Shown here one piece after another: positions 15,513 through 24,616 of a stretch of 37,516 nt of DNA. A program made the position numbers and the translations under genes. Origin of the DNA: Ruoffia tabacinasalis. GTDB lineage: Bacteria > Bacillota > Bacilli > Lactobacillales > Aerococcaceae. The stretch covers positions 1 to 37,516 of the forward strand of contig NZ_JBHSHQ010000062.1 of the NCBI RefSeq assembly GCF_042652985.1. Direction: 5' to 3'. The notes under the pieces are model-generated. The model searched no databases and was not told the DNA's origin. It saw only the letters and a program-made list of their open reading frames with translations. Numbering within the stretch: position 1 is the first letter of the stretch; every line of letters begins with the position of its first letter.

Positions 15513-16357
15513 TATCCTTTTGTACCTCCAGTAGTTAATCCTGTAATAAAGTATTTTTGTAGCATTAAGAATGCGGCTGCAATCGGTATACTTATTAAAA
15601 TAGCTCCCGCAGCAAATGTTGTATAACTTGCTGTCATTGGATTTGTAACAAGTTGATACAACCCTAATGGTAATGTGTAATATTGCGTGTTTCTTAATAC
15701 CACAGAGGAAATAGCAAAATCACCCAATGGACCAGTAAATCCATTCATTGCTACAACAGCTAACATGGGCTTTGCTAAAGGTAACAAGATTCTTCGAAAT
15801 ATTGTGAACCTTGATGCTCCATCTAACATCGCATTTTCATCTAATGATACTGGAATTGTATCAAAGTAATTTTTTAGTAAGTATGTATTCATAGGCACTT
15901 GTCCACCTACATAAATTAGTATTAATAAAAAGTGGCTATTAATCATTCCCAATAACTGAGCTAAAATGTAGATAGCAATTAACGCGGAAAACTGCGGAAC
16001 CATCTGTAATAGCATAAATAATAATAGACTGTTTTTCTTTCCTCTAAATCTAAATCTAGAAAATGCATATGCCGTAAATGATACAAGAGTGAGCGATAAA
16101 ATCATTGTACTTAAACTTACTTTTAATGAATTCCAATACCAATTTAAATATGGTAGATTCGCCTCATTATTAAATAATTTACGATAATGATCTAATGTTG
16201 GATTTGCAGGTATAATACTTGTGCTAGAAAGACTATCACCTGGATTGAAACTTGCTCCAATCGTCCATATTAAGGGATATACAATAATCAAGATTACTAT
16301 TGCTAGAATTATATATGTGATAAGTAGTTTTTTTGTCTTTGATTTACCTTGATCCAT
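15512..16357 (-). CDS. ganQ: galacto-oligosaccharide ABC transporter permease (MalG type)
   Basis: This 281-residue membrane protein has six predicted helices and the EAA loop ENAMLDGASRFTIFRRILLP (about 184-203) that docks the ATPase. The N-terminus (KKLLITYIILAIVILIIVYP) is the first helix. It is the partner of the MalF-type permease upstream; the two genes abut (the previous stop codon directly precedes this ATG). It overlaps the GH42 gene by one base. The name follows the B. subtilis gan gene order. Confidence 0.88.
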   Translation of the reverse strand: MDQGKSKTKKLLITYIILAIVILIIVYPLIWTIGASFNPGDSLSSTSIIPANPTLDHYRKLFNNEANLPYLNWYWNSLKVSLSTMILSLTLVSFTAYAFSRFRFRGKKNSLLLFMLLQMVPQFSALIAIYILAQLLGMINSHFLLILIYVGGQVPMNTYLLKNYFDTIPVSLDENAMLDGASRFTIFRRILLPLAKPMLAVVAMNGFTGPLGDFAISSVVLRNTQYYTLPLGLYQLVTNPMTASYTTFAAGAILISIPIAAAFLMLQKYFITGLTTGGTKG

Positions 16358-17626
16358 CTATACCGTCTCCTTAAAAGATTTAGTTCTTCTAAATTGCCAA
16401 AGCGCTATTGAAACTACAATGACAGAAACAAAAATTGTTAATGCTGCAGCCAAAGCATACTGACTATTTTGTGTTGTTAATTTATATATCCAGGAAACTA
16501 TTATATCTGTTCCTCCGGCAGTTGAGCCCGCTACAGCAGGTCCTCCGCCATTGAATAGGTAAATAATATTGAAATTATTAAAGTTCATAGTATATTGTGT
16601 GATTATAATCGGTGACATGGCAGTCATAATAAGTGGAAATGTTATGCGTCTAAACATTTGGAAACTGCCTGCACCATCAATCACTGCTGCTTCGTATAAC
16701 TCATCTGGAATAGATTGAAGTACACCTGTTGTGACTACAAAAATATATGGAAAACCTAGCCATGATTGAATCATAATTAATGCTATTCGAGTCCATAAAG
16801 GATCATTTAACCAAGGGATAGGACTCACATTTAGAAAGGCTAATAGTTGATTATTAATCGCTCCAAATGAATCATTAAATAACGCCCCAAAAATTAAAAT
16901 AGTTACAAACCCAGGTACCGCCCACGGAAGTATCAGCATAGTTCGAATAAATTTCTTGAATTTCACTCCACGTTGGTGAACTAAAACTGCTAGAAATACA
17001 CCGATAGCTACTTGTAATGTAGATGCTACTAATGTCCAAATAATCGTCCAACCTAAGACATTAAATAAAGTAGAACGCCATATATCGACTGTAAAAATCT
17101 TCATAAAAGTCTCAAGCCCAACCCAATCTGCTAAATTTGCTGGCGCCGAATGATATAAGTCGTAATTTGTGAATGCTACTAAAGCACTGAAAACCAATGG
17201 GAAAATAACTGAGAATATTAATAAGATAAATGCCGGGCTCGATATCAAATAAGGGTAACCAGCATCTAAAAGATTATGATAACTTTTTACAATATTTGCA
17301 GGTTCTTCGCCATTATCTCGTCGTTTCCCGTTTTCATTTGCATCTTTAAGATTTATCAGGTAAAACCCTACACCAAATCCCATTATTATAAATGCTATAA
17401 TACCTTCTGCAAGTAGGAAAACAGAATTATCCCTTGGAAGTTCAGTACCTAAGGTTACAAGCCCCCAAATTCCTACTGAAACAAAATCAAATGAAACGAT
17501 TACAAACGCTATGGCAAAAACTAAAAATATAATCCCTTTTACAATTTGCTTATTATAAAATTGCCCAAATCCTGGGATAATCGAAAGTAATGTTGCTGTT
17601 CTTCTATGTTTATTTGTTCTCTCCAC
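16358..17626 (-). CDS. ganP: galacto-oligosaccharide ABC transporter permease (MalF type)
   Basis: This roughly 422-residue membrane protein is longer than usual for its class because of an N-terminal membrane extension (SIIPGFGQFYNKQIVKGIIF, then a helical pair), as in GanP/CycB-linked permeases. The core has the EAA loop YEAAVIDGAGSFQMFRRITF and the segment FNNFNIIYLFNGGGP. Start choice: an ATG at 17635 directly touches the AAAAGG site, while the in-frame GTG at 17626 is 8-9 nt from it, so I favour the GTG. A stem-loop separates it from the SBP gene, which should make less permease than binding protein. Confidence 0.87.
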   Translation of the reverse strand: MERTNKHRRTATLLSIIPGFGQFYNKQIVKGIIFLVFAIAFVIVSFDFVSVGIWGLVTLGTELPRDNSVFLLAEGIIAFIIMGFGVGFYLINLKDANENGKRRDNGEEPANIVKSYHNLLDAGYPYLISSPAFILLIFSVIFPLVFSALVAFTNYDLYHSAPANLADWVGLETFMKIFTVDIWRSTLFNVLGWTIIWTLVASTLQVAIGVFLAVLVHQRGVKFKKFIRTMLILPWAVPGFVTILIFGALFNDSFGAINNQLLAFLNVSPIPWLNDPLWTRIALIMIQSWLGFPYIFVVTTGVLQSIPDELYEAAVIDGAGSFQMFRRITFPLIMTAMSPIIITQYTMNFNNFNIIYLFNGGGPAVAGSTAGGTDIIVSWIYKLTTQNSQYALAAALTIFVSVIVVSIALWQFRRTKSFKETV

Positions 17627-17656
17627 TACAACCATCCTTTTCTCTTTCTATAAAAG

Positions 17657-17685
17657 AAGGGAATGCATAAATACTACACTCCCTT
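17657..17685 (-). promoter_or_regulatory. intercistronic stem-loop between SBP and permease genes
   Basis: AAGGGAATG (17657-17665) pairs with CACTCCCTT (17677-17685) apart from one position. The minus-strand downstream side CTTTTAT is only a weak U-run. It probably acts as an mRNA-stabilising or partial termination element that favours SBP expression. Confidence 0.6.
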
Positions 17686-17698
17686 AATAAGTTACTTA

Positions 17699-18970
17699 TT
17701 ATTGTCCTAGTGATTGGATTGTAGAAACAATTTGTTCCACTGCACTGTCGAGTGCTTCTTGAGGATTTCCAGATCCATTTGCGATTGTTTGTAAAGCTGT
17801 ATCAATCGGCTCCCAGACTGAGTTCATTTCTGTTATACCAGGCGTTACTTGCGCATATTGTGATTGCGTAGCTATCGCTGTTGCCACTTCACTTTCAGAA
17901 ACAATTGGGTCATCTGATAGGCTTGCTACTGCAGGTACTTCTAATGTTTTTTCATATCTTACTTTTGAGTTTTCTTCATTAGTTAAAAATTTAATAAATT
18001 CTTCAGCTAACTCTTTGTTCTCTGAATAACTTGAAACATTATAACTTTTTACTCCTATAAATGACCCCATATGTTCACCATTAGGTAATAGTGGTAATTC
18101 CGTAACACCAAAATCAATTCCTGCTGATGTAAACGGTTCAACATTCCAAGGTCCAGAAATTACGGCTGCAGCTTTACCTTCTGAGAATAGTGCGTCTAAC
18201 ATATTAATACCTTGTTCACCAACAATACCTGAAGGGAATATTCCATCAGCATAAAATTGTTGAATATATTCTGCAGCTTCAACCGCACCATCATTGTTCA
18301 ATCCTATATCTTGTGGATCGTACTCTCCATCTTCATTCTGACCAAATACATAACCACCGTATGCATCTATTACTCCTCCTGCATAGTATAATTGATCCCA
18401 AAGTGCTAGAAATGCGAATTGTTCACTTGTGTTGAATTCTTGGGACAGCTCATACCACTCATCTGTTGTTTGTGGTAAATCCGATTCTTCAATTAACTCT
18501 TTATTATAGAATAGTATTTGCGTTTCTACTGCTTTGGGTAAGCCATAAATCGCATCTCCAATCATTTGAGATTCTAATGCAGATTCAACATAAATCCTTT
18601 TTGTTTCTTCATCAAGAGTCAACTCAGAAATCAACCCTTCAGTTACCGAGGTTCCTAATTGATCTGCTGGCATGGTTAATACGTCTGGCCCAGAACCAGC
18701 TGGTCCGTCTAATCTTAAATCTTCAATCTGTTGAGCATAATTTTTCTCAATAACTTCAACTGTTACATTGTATTCCTCTTCAAAAGCCGCTACAGCATCT
18801 TCAATTCCAATAGCTTTATCTTGATCTTCCCATATTACTAGTGTTTGCCCTTCACCATTACCTGTTGTCTCAGCAGATTCACCAGTATCTGTTTCTGAAT
18901 CAGGTGCACATCCTATAAGTATTACAACCAAAAGCATTAATAAACTAGTCAACTTTACATTTTTTCTCAA
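17699..18970 (-). CDS. ganS: sugar-binding lipoprotein of the gan ABC transporter
   Basis: This 423-residue extracellular solute-binding protein has a lipoprotein signal: MRKNVKL, a hydrophobic run, and the lipobox LIGC with C21 as the lipidated residue, followed by an acidic/Ser-Thr linker. The mature part is MalE/cyclodextrin-binding-like (LVIWEDQDKAIGIEDAVAAF; DVLTMPADQLG; YGLPKAVETQILFYNKELI; AAVISGPWNVEPF). The start is a TTG at 18970 because GAGGAGG is 7 nt upstream and the signal peptide begins here. It is the first and probably most highly expressed gene of the operon, diverging from the LacI-family regulator. Confidence 0.9.
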   Translation of the reverse strand: MRKNVKLTSLLMLLVVILIGCAPDSETDTGESAETTGNGEGQTLVIWEDQDKAIGIEDAVAAFEEEYNVTVEVIEKNYAQQIEDLRLDGPAGSGPDVLTMPADQLGTSVTEGLISELTLDEETKRIYVESALESQMIGDAIYGLPKAVETQILFYNKELIEESDLPQTTDEWYELSQEFNTSEQFAFLALWDQLYYAGGVIDAYGGYVFGQNEDGEYDPQDIGLNNDGAVEAAEYIQQFYADGIFPSGIVGEQGINMLDALFSEGKAAAVISGPWNVEPFTSAGIDFGVTELPLLPNGEHMGSFIGVKSYNVSSYSENKELAEEFIKFLTNEENSKVRYEKTLEVPAVASLSDDPIVSESEVATAIATQSQYAQVTPGITEMNSVWEPIDTALQTIANGSGNPQEALDSAVEQIVSTIQSLGQ

Positions 18971-18990
18971 AACTATTCCTCCTCTTAATA

Positions 18991-19051
18991 AAAGCGCTTT
19001 CTTTACTACTATGATACGTTTATAGTATATTTAAGTAAATAGTTTATAAAC
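18991..19051 (-). promoter_or_regulatory. gan operon promoter with operator and cre
   Basis: On the minus strand TTTACT (19034-19039) and TATCAT (19011-19016) are 17 bp apart and form a plausible promoter. The 16-bp sequence AGTATATTTAAGTAAA (19024-19039, plus strand) overlaps the -35 and spacer and recurs in the lacZ promoter with two changes, so it is the likely LacI-family operator. GTTTATAAAC (19042-19051) is a perfect palindrome just upstream. AAAGCGCTTT (18991-19000) is a cre core downstream of the start site. Confidence 0.65.
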
Positions 19052-19066
19052 ATTTTTTGATTATTT

Positions 19067-19082
19067 AGTAAATGTTTTTACT
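19067..19082. promoter_or_regulatory. dyad in the divergent ganS-lacI region
   Basis: AGTAAA-TGTT-TTTACT is a perfect dyad with 6-bp arms. It lies between the two divergent genes and could be an additional operator, perhaps for autoregulation of the LacI-type gene. Confidence 0.4.
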
Positions 19083-19172
19083 TATTTTGTAGTAATATAT
19101 GTCATAGACATGTAAACGACCAAGTAAAAAAATATACTAATTACATCTATTTATTAATTAAGGAGGATATAA

Positions 19173-20177
19173 ATGGTTACATTAAAAAACATATCAGAAA
19201 AAACTGGATTTTCAGTATCGACAATATCTAGATTATTAAACAATGATTTAACTTTATCAGTCACAGAAGATACAAAAAACATTATACTCACCGCTGCCCT
19301 GGACTTGGGGTATCCAAAAGAAAAAATCAAATTAAGTATTTATGATATTAGCGTCTACTACTGGGTAACAGATATCGAAGAGCTACATGACACATACTTT
19401 AGAGAATTAAGACTACATCTTAGTGAAAATAGTGAAAAACATAACATGAAACTCCATTATATTAGTAAAAATGAAGGTATTAAAAAAAGTATAAAAGGAG
19501 CTGACTCTTTTATTGCTATAGGCAGTTTCTCAAAAGAAGAAGTTACCTACCTAAACAAAAAGTATAGTTACGGCGTCTTTTTAGAATCTAATGTTCTTAG
19601 TGAAAAATTTGATACAGTTAATCCAGACTTAGATTGGATTACTAAAAATGCTATCAATCTAATGTTGAGTGCTGGACATAAAAATATAGGATTAATTTGT
19701 GGTGGATATTTTGAACCCGATTCTAACATGAAAATTCTTGATAGACGTGAAAGCGCCTTTAGACAATATTTAAGTACGTTTGGATTATTGAAGGAAGAAA
19801 ATATATATACTGGCGGGAAATTTTCTGTTGAGACTGGCCATAAATTAGGTCAGAAAATCGTAGAAAATAACACGCTTAAATCACTACCTACAGCCTTTTT
19901 TGTAGCATCAGACCCTATTGCAGTTGGTGTTTTACAGGTTTTTAATGAAAATAAAATTCATGTTCCTAGTAATACAAATCTTATAAGCATTAATGATATT
20001 AATATTGCAAAATATATTTCACCGAGTTTATCTACCTATCATATTGATCGCTTTGCTTTAGCTAATACTGCCATCTTATTATTAAAAGACCAAAGAGAAA
20101 ACCCTCGTCCTTTTAATAAAACTGTCTATGTTGGAGCGAATTTTATTGAGAGAGAGAGTTTTAAACCTAGAAAATAA
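19173..20177 (+). CDS. LacI-family transcriptional regulator (GanR/LacR-like)
   Basis: This 334-residue regulator has an N-terminal LacI helix-turn-helix (TLKNISEKTGFSVSTISRLL, residues 3-22, and a hinge near 45-58) and a periplasmic-binding-like effector domain (GHKNIGLICGG near 168-178; FVASDPIAVGVLQ near 243-255; ISINDINIAKYISPSLST). The ATG has AAGGAGG 6-7 nt upstream. It diverges from the gan operon and precedes the GH2 lacZ gene, so it is the best candidate to repress both. The inducer is probably a beta-galactoside or galactose, which is inference. Confidence 0.88.
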   Translation: MVTLKNISEKTGFSVSTISRLLNNDLTLSVTEDTKNIILTAALDLGYPKEKIKLSIYDISVYYWVTDIEELHDTYFRELRLHLSENSEKHNMKLHYISKNEGIKKSIKGADSFIAIGSFSKEEVTYLNKKYSYGVFLESNVLSEKFDTVNPDLDWITKNAINLMLSAGHKNIGLICGGYFEPDSNMKILDRRESAFRQYLSTFGLLKEENIYTGGKFSVETGHKLGQKIVENNTLKSLPTAFFVASDPIAVGVLQVFNENKIHVPSNTNLISINDINIAKYISPSLSTYHIDRFALANTAILLLKDQRENPRPFNKTVYVGANFIERESFKPRK

Positions 20178-20261
20178 TTTTTTATGTTTCATTTATCCTA
20201 GTCATCATAAAACAGAAACATTTTTACATAAAAAATATGCAAAAACATATACCATTTTCGT

Positions 20262-20286
20262 TATAATATCAATATACTTAAGTAAA
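20262..20286 (+). promoter_or_regulatory. lacZ promoter -10 and operator
   Basis: TATAAT (20262-20267) is followed at once by AATATACTTAAGTAAA (20271-20286), which matches the site in the gan promoter at 14 of 16 positions and contains the palindrome TACTTAAGTA. A repressor bound here would cover the transcription start. The -35 is unclear. Confidence 0.6.
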
Positions 20287-20341
20287 GGCTTACAAATATG
20301 TTATGTGGGCTTTCTTAATTACATTGAGAGGTGGATATATT

Positions 20342-23338
20342 ATGTTATTAACAAATTATTTTGAAGATTTATCTGTAAACGAAGTCAATACTCTTCCTAG
20401 AAGAAACTACTTTATACCATATAAAAACAGGCAAGAAGCTCAAGAAAATCCTAACCGACGAGACTCATCTTACTATCACGACTTAAATGGGACTTGGGAC
20501 TTTCATTACTTTGAAAACGTTCGATTAATTGAACAGCCTTATTGGTTATCAGAAAAAAGTGAACAAATTACCTTTGATTCCATTGCGGTTCCTAGCTGTT
20601 GGCAGTTATCTGGATATGGACAAATTCAATATACCAACGTTGAATTTCCGATTCCTTATAATCCCCCGTACGCACCATATGAAAATCCAGCAGGATTATA
20701 TCGTCGTAAATTTACAATAGATAATTATAACTCTAGCTCTGATTACCATATTAACTTTGAAGGTGTTGATTCCTCTTTTTATGTTTGGGTTAATGACGAA
20801 TTCATTGGTTTTTCTAAAATCTCTCATTCAAATACAGAATTTGATATCTCTTCTTTTGTACATGATGGTCAAAATGAAATTTCTGTTTTAGTCATTCAAT
20901 GGGGCGATGCTACTTATTTAGAAGATCAAGATAAATTTAGATATAGTGGTATTTTTAGAGATGTATATTTATTGGAAAGAAGTCCACAAAGATTAAATCA
21001 TTTTGTTATTACACCTGATATTTCTGAAGATTTAAATACCGCATCCATTGATATCCAATTTCTTGATTTTCGAGAATTAGGCGAGATTCATTTCTCTTTA
21101 CTTGATCCTAATGGTGATATTATTGAAAATAGACAACTAGATGTTTCGCAATCCCATACGATTGAAATAGAGTCTCCAGTTCTGTGGAATGCTGAGGACC
21201 CAAATTTATATTTAGTATTATTAGAAACTGAAAATGAAACTTACCGACAAGAGATAGGTATACGCAAAGTTGAAATAAAAGATAACCAACTGTATGTGAA
21301 TCATAAGTCTATAAAACTGTATGGAGTTAACCACCACGACACTCACCCAGAAACTGGTATGACTGTAAACTTAGATAACCAGATAAATGATTTACAGTTA
21401 ATGAAAAATTATAATTTCAACGCAATTAGAACAGCTCATTATCCAAAAACTGCTGAGTTTTACGAATTAACCGATCGTTATGGTTTCTACGTAATGAGTG
21501 AATCAGATTTTGAATGTCATGGTGTGGTTGACCTATATGGACTAGGCGAAAACGATAATTATAATATGATTGCAGACGATGATCGTTTTAGTTTCGCTAT
21601 TACAGATCGTATGGAATCAAGCATTGTACCTTTTAGAAATTTTTCTTCTATCATTATGTGGTCGGCAGGAAATGAAGGTGGGTACGGTATTGCAGTCGAG
21701 AAAGCATTAAAGCGTGGACGTGAACTCGATAGCACACGTCCTCTACATTATGAAGCTTATTATTATCATAACCCAAATATTGAATACGATGAAACATATA
21801 TTGATATGTATAGTCGTATGTATCCCTCAGTAGAAGAAATTGATGATAAATATTTTTCAGACACAATTAATCGTCCATTTATCTTATGTGAGTATTCACA
21901 CGCAATGGGTAATGGTCCAGGTGATTTCAAAGAATATTATGACTACATGATGAGCAAAGATGAATTTATTGGTGCTTTTGTGTGGGAATGGGCTGATCAC
22001 GCTGTAAATATTAATCGTAATTCGAAAGAACCTGCTATATATCGTTATGGTGGTGATCATGGAGAGTTCCCTCATTATGGTAATTTTTGTATGGACGGGC
22101 TAGTTTTTCCTGACAGAACACCGCACACTGGCTTATTAGAATATCGTCAGGTACATAGATATTTACGACTTAAGAAATATGATTTAGAGTCTTCTACTTT
22201 CACTTTCAAGAGTACATTTGACTTTACATCCTCTAAGAATCACTACAATGTGAAGGTTGAGTATTTAGACTTAGACGGAAATGTGATTGATAGTGAAGAT
22301 TTAGATGATATTGATGTGCCAGCCAGAGAATCAAAAGATTACCACTTGAAACTTAAACATAGCTTTGATGACATTTTAAGTCTACGATTTGTATACTTCA
22401 CTAATAATGATTCTAATTACAATGAACAAGGCTTTGATTATGTGGAAGTACAATCATACTCACCCGCATTCAAAGAAAGTCAGAGTAATGTAACTATTTC
22501 TTATGAAGATAATATTGGGTCTATTGATGTTCAAACTGACGGTAATCTAATTCAATTTAATAAAGCTGATGGTGCTATTAAACAGATTTCCAAGAATAAC
22601 ACTAGTTTATTGAATGCTCCCTCTACATGGACAGTATGGAGAGCGCCAATCGATAACGACCGTAATATAAAAAAAGAATGGTATGAAGCCAGATATGACC
22701 ATTCTTCTACACGAATTCATTCGTATTCAGTAAATGAAACAAGTGAAAGAATTGAATTACTATTTGAGGGCACTCTAAATTTAATGGGTAGACAAAATCT
22801 ATTAGAATTAACAATCAAATGGACAATTTCTAAAAACGGTGAAATTAGTTTGGATCTAAATGCTCTTAAAGACCCTATTTTCCCATTCTTACCTAGATTT
22901 GGGATAATGATGCCATTAAATAAATCTTTTAACGACGTTTCATACTTCGGTAACGGTCCATATGAAAATTATGTTGATAAAAAACACGCAAGCTATCTTG
23001 CTTTGTTTAATGCCTCAATTGAAGACCTATATGAACCATATGTAACACCACAAGAAAATGGTGCACATGCTAATGTTAAAAAATTAAATGTGTTAAATAG
23101 TGAGAGTGATATAGAGTTTATTAGTGAAGATGGAATTTCATTTAATTTTTCTCAATACTCTACTCAACAATTAACTGACACTAGTCACAGAGATCAGTTA
23201 GTGATTGAAGATAATCATTATCTGCATATTGATTACGCTCATAGCGGATTAGGAAGTAATGCTTGTGGGCCAGAGTTAGCGGATGAATATCAATTGAATG
23301 AGGATGAATTTAATTTCAAATTTTCTTTTAAAATTTAG
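20342..23338 (+). CDS. lacZ: GH2 beta-galactosidase
   Basis: This 998-residue cytoplasmic enzyme has LacZ domain order: jelly-roll sugar-binding domain (LNGTWDF; VPSCWQLSGYGQIQYTNV; PIPYNPPYAP), Ig-like domain, TIM barrel with NHHDTHPETG, acid/base E445 in SAGNEGGYG and nucleophile E517 in CEYSHAMGNGPG, then C-terminal beta-sandwich domains (WRAPIDNDR; FGNGPYENYVDKK). The ATG at 20342 is preferred because GAGAGGTGG precedes it by 7 nt; an upstream in-frame ATG at 20303 has no such site. It is nearer the long EbgA/LacZ forms than the split LacLM. It hydrolyses lactose to glucose and galactose and complements the GH42 enzyme. Confidence 0.95.
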   Translation: MLLTNYFEDLSVNEVNTLPRRNYFIPYKNRQEAQENPNRRDSSYYHDLNGTWDFHYFENVRLIEQPYWLSEKSEQITFDSIAVPSCWQLSGYGQIQYTNVEFPIPYNPPYAPYENPAGLYRRKFTIDNYNSSSDYHINFEGVDSSFYVWVNDEFIGFSKISHSNTEFDISSFVHDGQNEISVLVIQWGDATYLEDQDKFRYSGIFRDVYLLERSPQRLNHFVITPDISEDLNTASIDIQFLDFRELGEIHFSLLDPNGDIIENRQLDVSQSHTIEIESPVLWNAEDPNLYLVLLETENETYRQEIGIRKVEIKDNQLYVNHKSIKLYGVNHHDTHPETGMTVNLDNQINDLQLMKNYNFNAIRTAHYPKTAEFYELTDRYGFYVMSESDFECHGVVDLYGLGENDNYNMIADDDRFSFAITDRMESSIVPFRNFSSIIMWSAGNEGGYGIAVEKALKRGRELDSTRPLHYEAYYYHNPNIEYDETYIDMYSRMYPSVEEIDDKYFSDTINRPFILCEYSHAMGNGPGDFKEYYDYMMSKDEFIGAFVWEWADHAVNINRNSKEPAIYRYGGDHGEFPHYGNFCMDGLVFPDRTPHTGLLEYRQVHRYLRLKKYDLESSTFTFKSTFDFTSSKNHYNVKVEYLDLDGNVIDSEDLDDIDVPARESKDYHLKLKHSFDDILSLRFVYFTNNDSNYNEQGFDYVEVQSYSPAFKESQSNVTISYEDNIGSIDVQTDGNLIQFNKADGAIKQISKNNTSLLNAPSTWTVWRAPIDNDRNIKKEWYEARYDHSSTRIHSYSVNETSERIELLFEGTLNLMGRQNLLELTIKWTISKNGEISLDLNALKDPIFPFLPRFGIMMPLNKSFNDVSYFGNGPYENYVDKKHASYLALFNASIEDLYEPYVTPQENGAHANVKKLNVLNSESDIEFISEDGISFNFSQYSTQQLTDTSHRDQLVIEDNHYLHIDYAHSGLGSNACGPELADEYQLNEDEFNFKFSFKI

Positions 23339-23359
23339 TTAACTGATGTAAAGAATATT

Positions 23360-23405
23360 AAAAATAGGATTAATGACCAATATAAATGTCATTAATCCTA
23401 TTTTT
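23360..23405. terminator. strong bidirectional terminator between lacZ and the second ABC operon
   Basis: AAAAATAGGATTAATGAC (23360-23377) and its exact inverse complement (23388-23405) form an 18-bp perfect stem with a 10-nt loop, ending in a U-run on either strand. It serves convergent lacZ and msmK copy 2. Confidence 0.9.
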
Positions 23406-23412
23406 AATGGAA

Positions 23413-23437
23413 CAAAAAAAGGCGATAGCGCCTTTTT
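23413..23437. terminator. second bidirectional hairpin terminator
   Basis: A-run, GGCG-ATAG-CGCC, then TTTTT: a compact stem readable on both strands just after the larger terminator and 43 bp before the convergent ATPase stop codon. Confidence 0.8.
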
Positions 23438-23479
23438 ATATACATATTTAGTTTCAATGAAAAGAATTGATTATATTTA

Positions 23480-24586
23480 TTATAAACGAATTACTTCCTC
23501 TGTATCAACATCAAAGAAATGAGCTTTATTCATATTAAATCCAAGTTCAACCATTTCGCCTGGGGCATGATAGTCTCTTGTATCAACTTTTGCTACAAAA
23601 TTATGAGGGCCATGTTCTAAATAAAGCATCGTTTCTGATCCTAAAACTTCTGATACAGTTACTTGTGATTCTATAATCGACTCTGGATTTGCATCTAAAA
23701 ATATTTGCTCCGACTGAATGTCTTCTGGTCGAATTCCAAAGGTAAGTTCTTTTCCATTATAACCACGGTCTTCTAATAACTTTCTTTGAGGTCCTGTTGT
23801 CTGAAGTTGATCTCCATTACCTAAGTCTATAATTCCATCTGTGTATTTTACTCTAAAAAAGTTCATTGCAGGTGAACCTATAAAGCCAGCAACAAACACG
23901 TTATCAGGCTTATTATAAACATCCATTGGCGATCCAATTTGTTGAATAAATCCATCTTTCATGATAACAATCCGATCAGCCATTGTCATCGCTTCGGTCT
24001 GATCATGTGTAACATAAATTGTAGTTGTATTTAACCGCTTATGTAATCTAGCGATTTCTGTCCTCATCTGTACACGTAATTTAGCATCTAAGTTCGATAG
24101 TGGCTCATCCATTAGAAACACTTCTGCATCACGAACAATCGCCCGACCTAAAGCAACCCTTTGTCTTTGTCCACCTGACAATGCTGCTGGCTTTCGTTTA
24201 AGATAATCATTTAATCCTAGAATATCCGCTGCATTTTTTACTCGTTTATCAATATCTTTTTTATCGTGTTTTCTTAACTTTAATGCAAAGGCCATATTAT
24301 CATATACTGTCATATGCGGATATAATGCATAATTTTGGAATACCATAGCGATTCCTCTATCTTTCGAAGGCACATCATTCATTTTCTTACCATCGATTAA
24401 CAAATCACCTTTAGTGATATCTTCTAATCCCGCAATCATTCTTAGAGTTGTAGACTTTCCACAACCTGACGGACCTACAAACACAATAAATTCATGATCT
24501 TTTATGTCAATATTAAAATCTGTTACAGAATAATTATCTGCATTCTCATATTTTTTGTGTACACTATTTAAATTTATATTTACCAT
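23480..24586 (-). CDS. msmK: sugar ABC transporter ATPase, MsmX/MsmK type (second copy)
   Basis: This 368-residue ATPase is closely related to the one at 12362-13465 over its whole length. Walker A GPSGCGKST, the Q-loop MVFQNYALYPHMTVYDNM, signature LSGGQRQRVALGRAIV, Walker B VFLMDEPLSNLDA, and the regulatory C-terminal domain (GIRPEDI) are all present. It has an AAAGGAAG site upstream of the ATG and is the last gene of the second ABC operon. In many Firmicutes a single MsmX/MsmK serves several transporters; here each operon has its own. Confidence 0.92.
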   Translation of the reverse strand: MVNINLNSVHKKYENADNYSVTDFNIDIKDHEFIVFVGPSGCGKSTTLRMIAGLEDITKGDLLIDGKKMNDVPSKDRGIAMVFQNYALYPHMTVYDNMAFALKLRKHDKKDIDKRVKNAADILGLNDYLKRKPAALSGGQRQRVALGRAIVRDAEVFLMDEPLSNLDAKLRVQMRTEIARLHKRLNTTTIYVTHDQTEAMTMADRIVIMKDGFIQQIGSPMDVYNKPDNVFVAGFIGSPAMNFFRVKYTDGIIDLGNGDQLQTTGPQRKLLEDRGYNGKELTFGIRPEDIQSEQIFLDANPESIIESQVTVSEVLGSETMLYLEHGPHNFVAKVDTRDYHAPGEMVELGFNMNKAHFFDVDTEEVIRL

Positions 24587-24616
24587 TTTATTCTTCCTTT
24601 CGCGATCTTCGTTATA

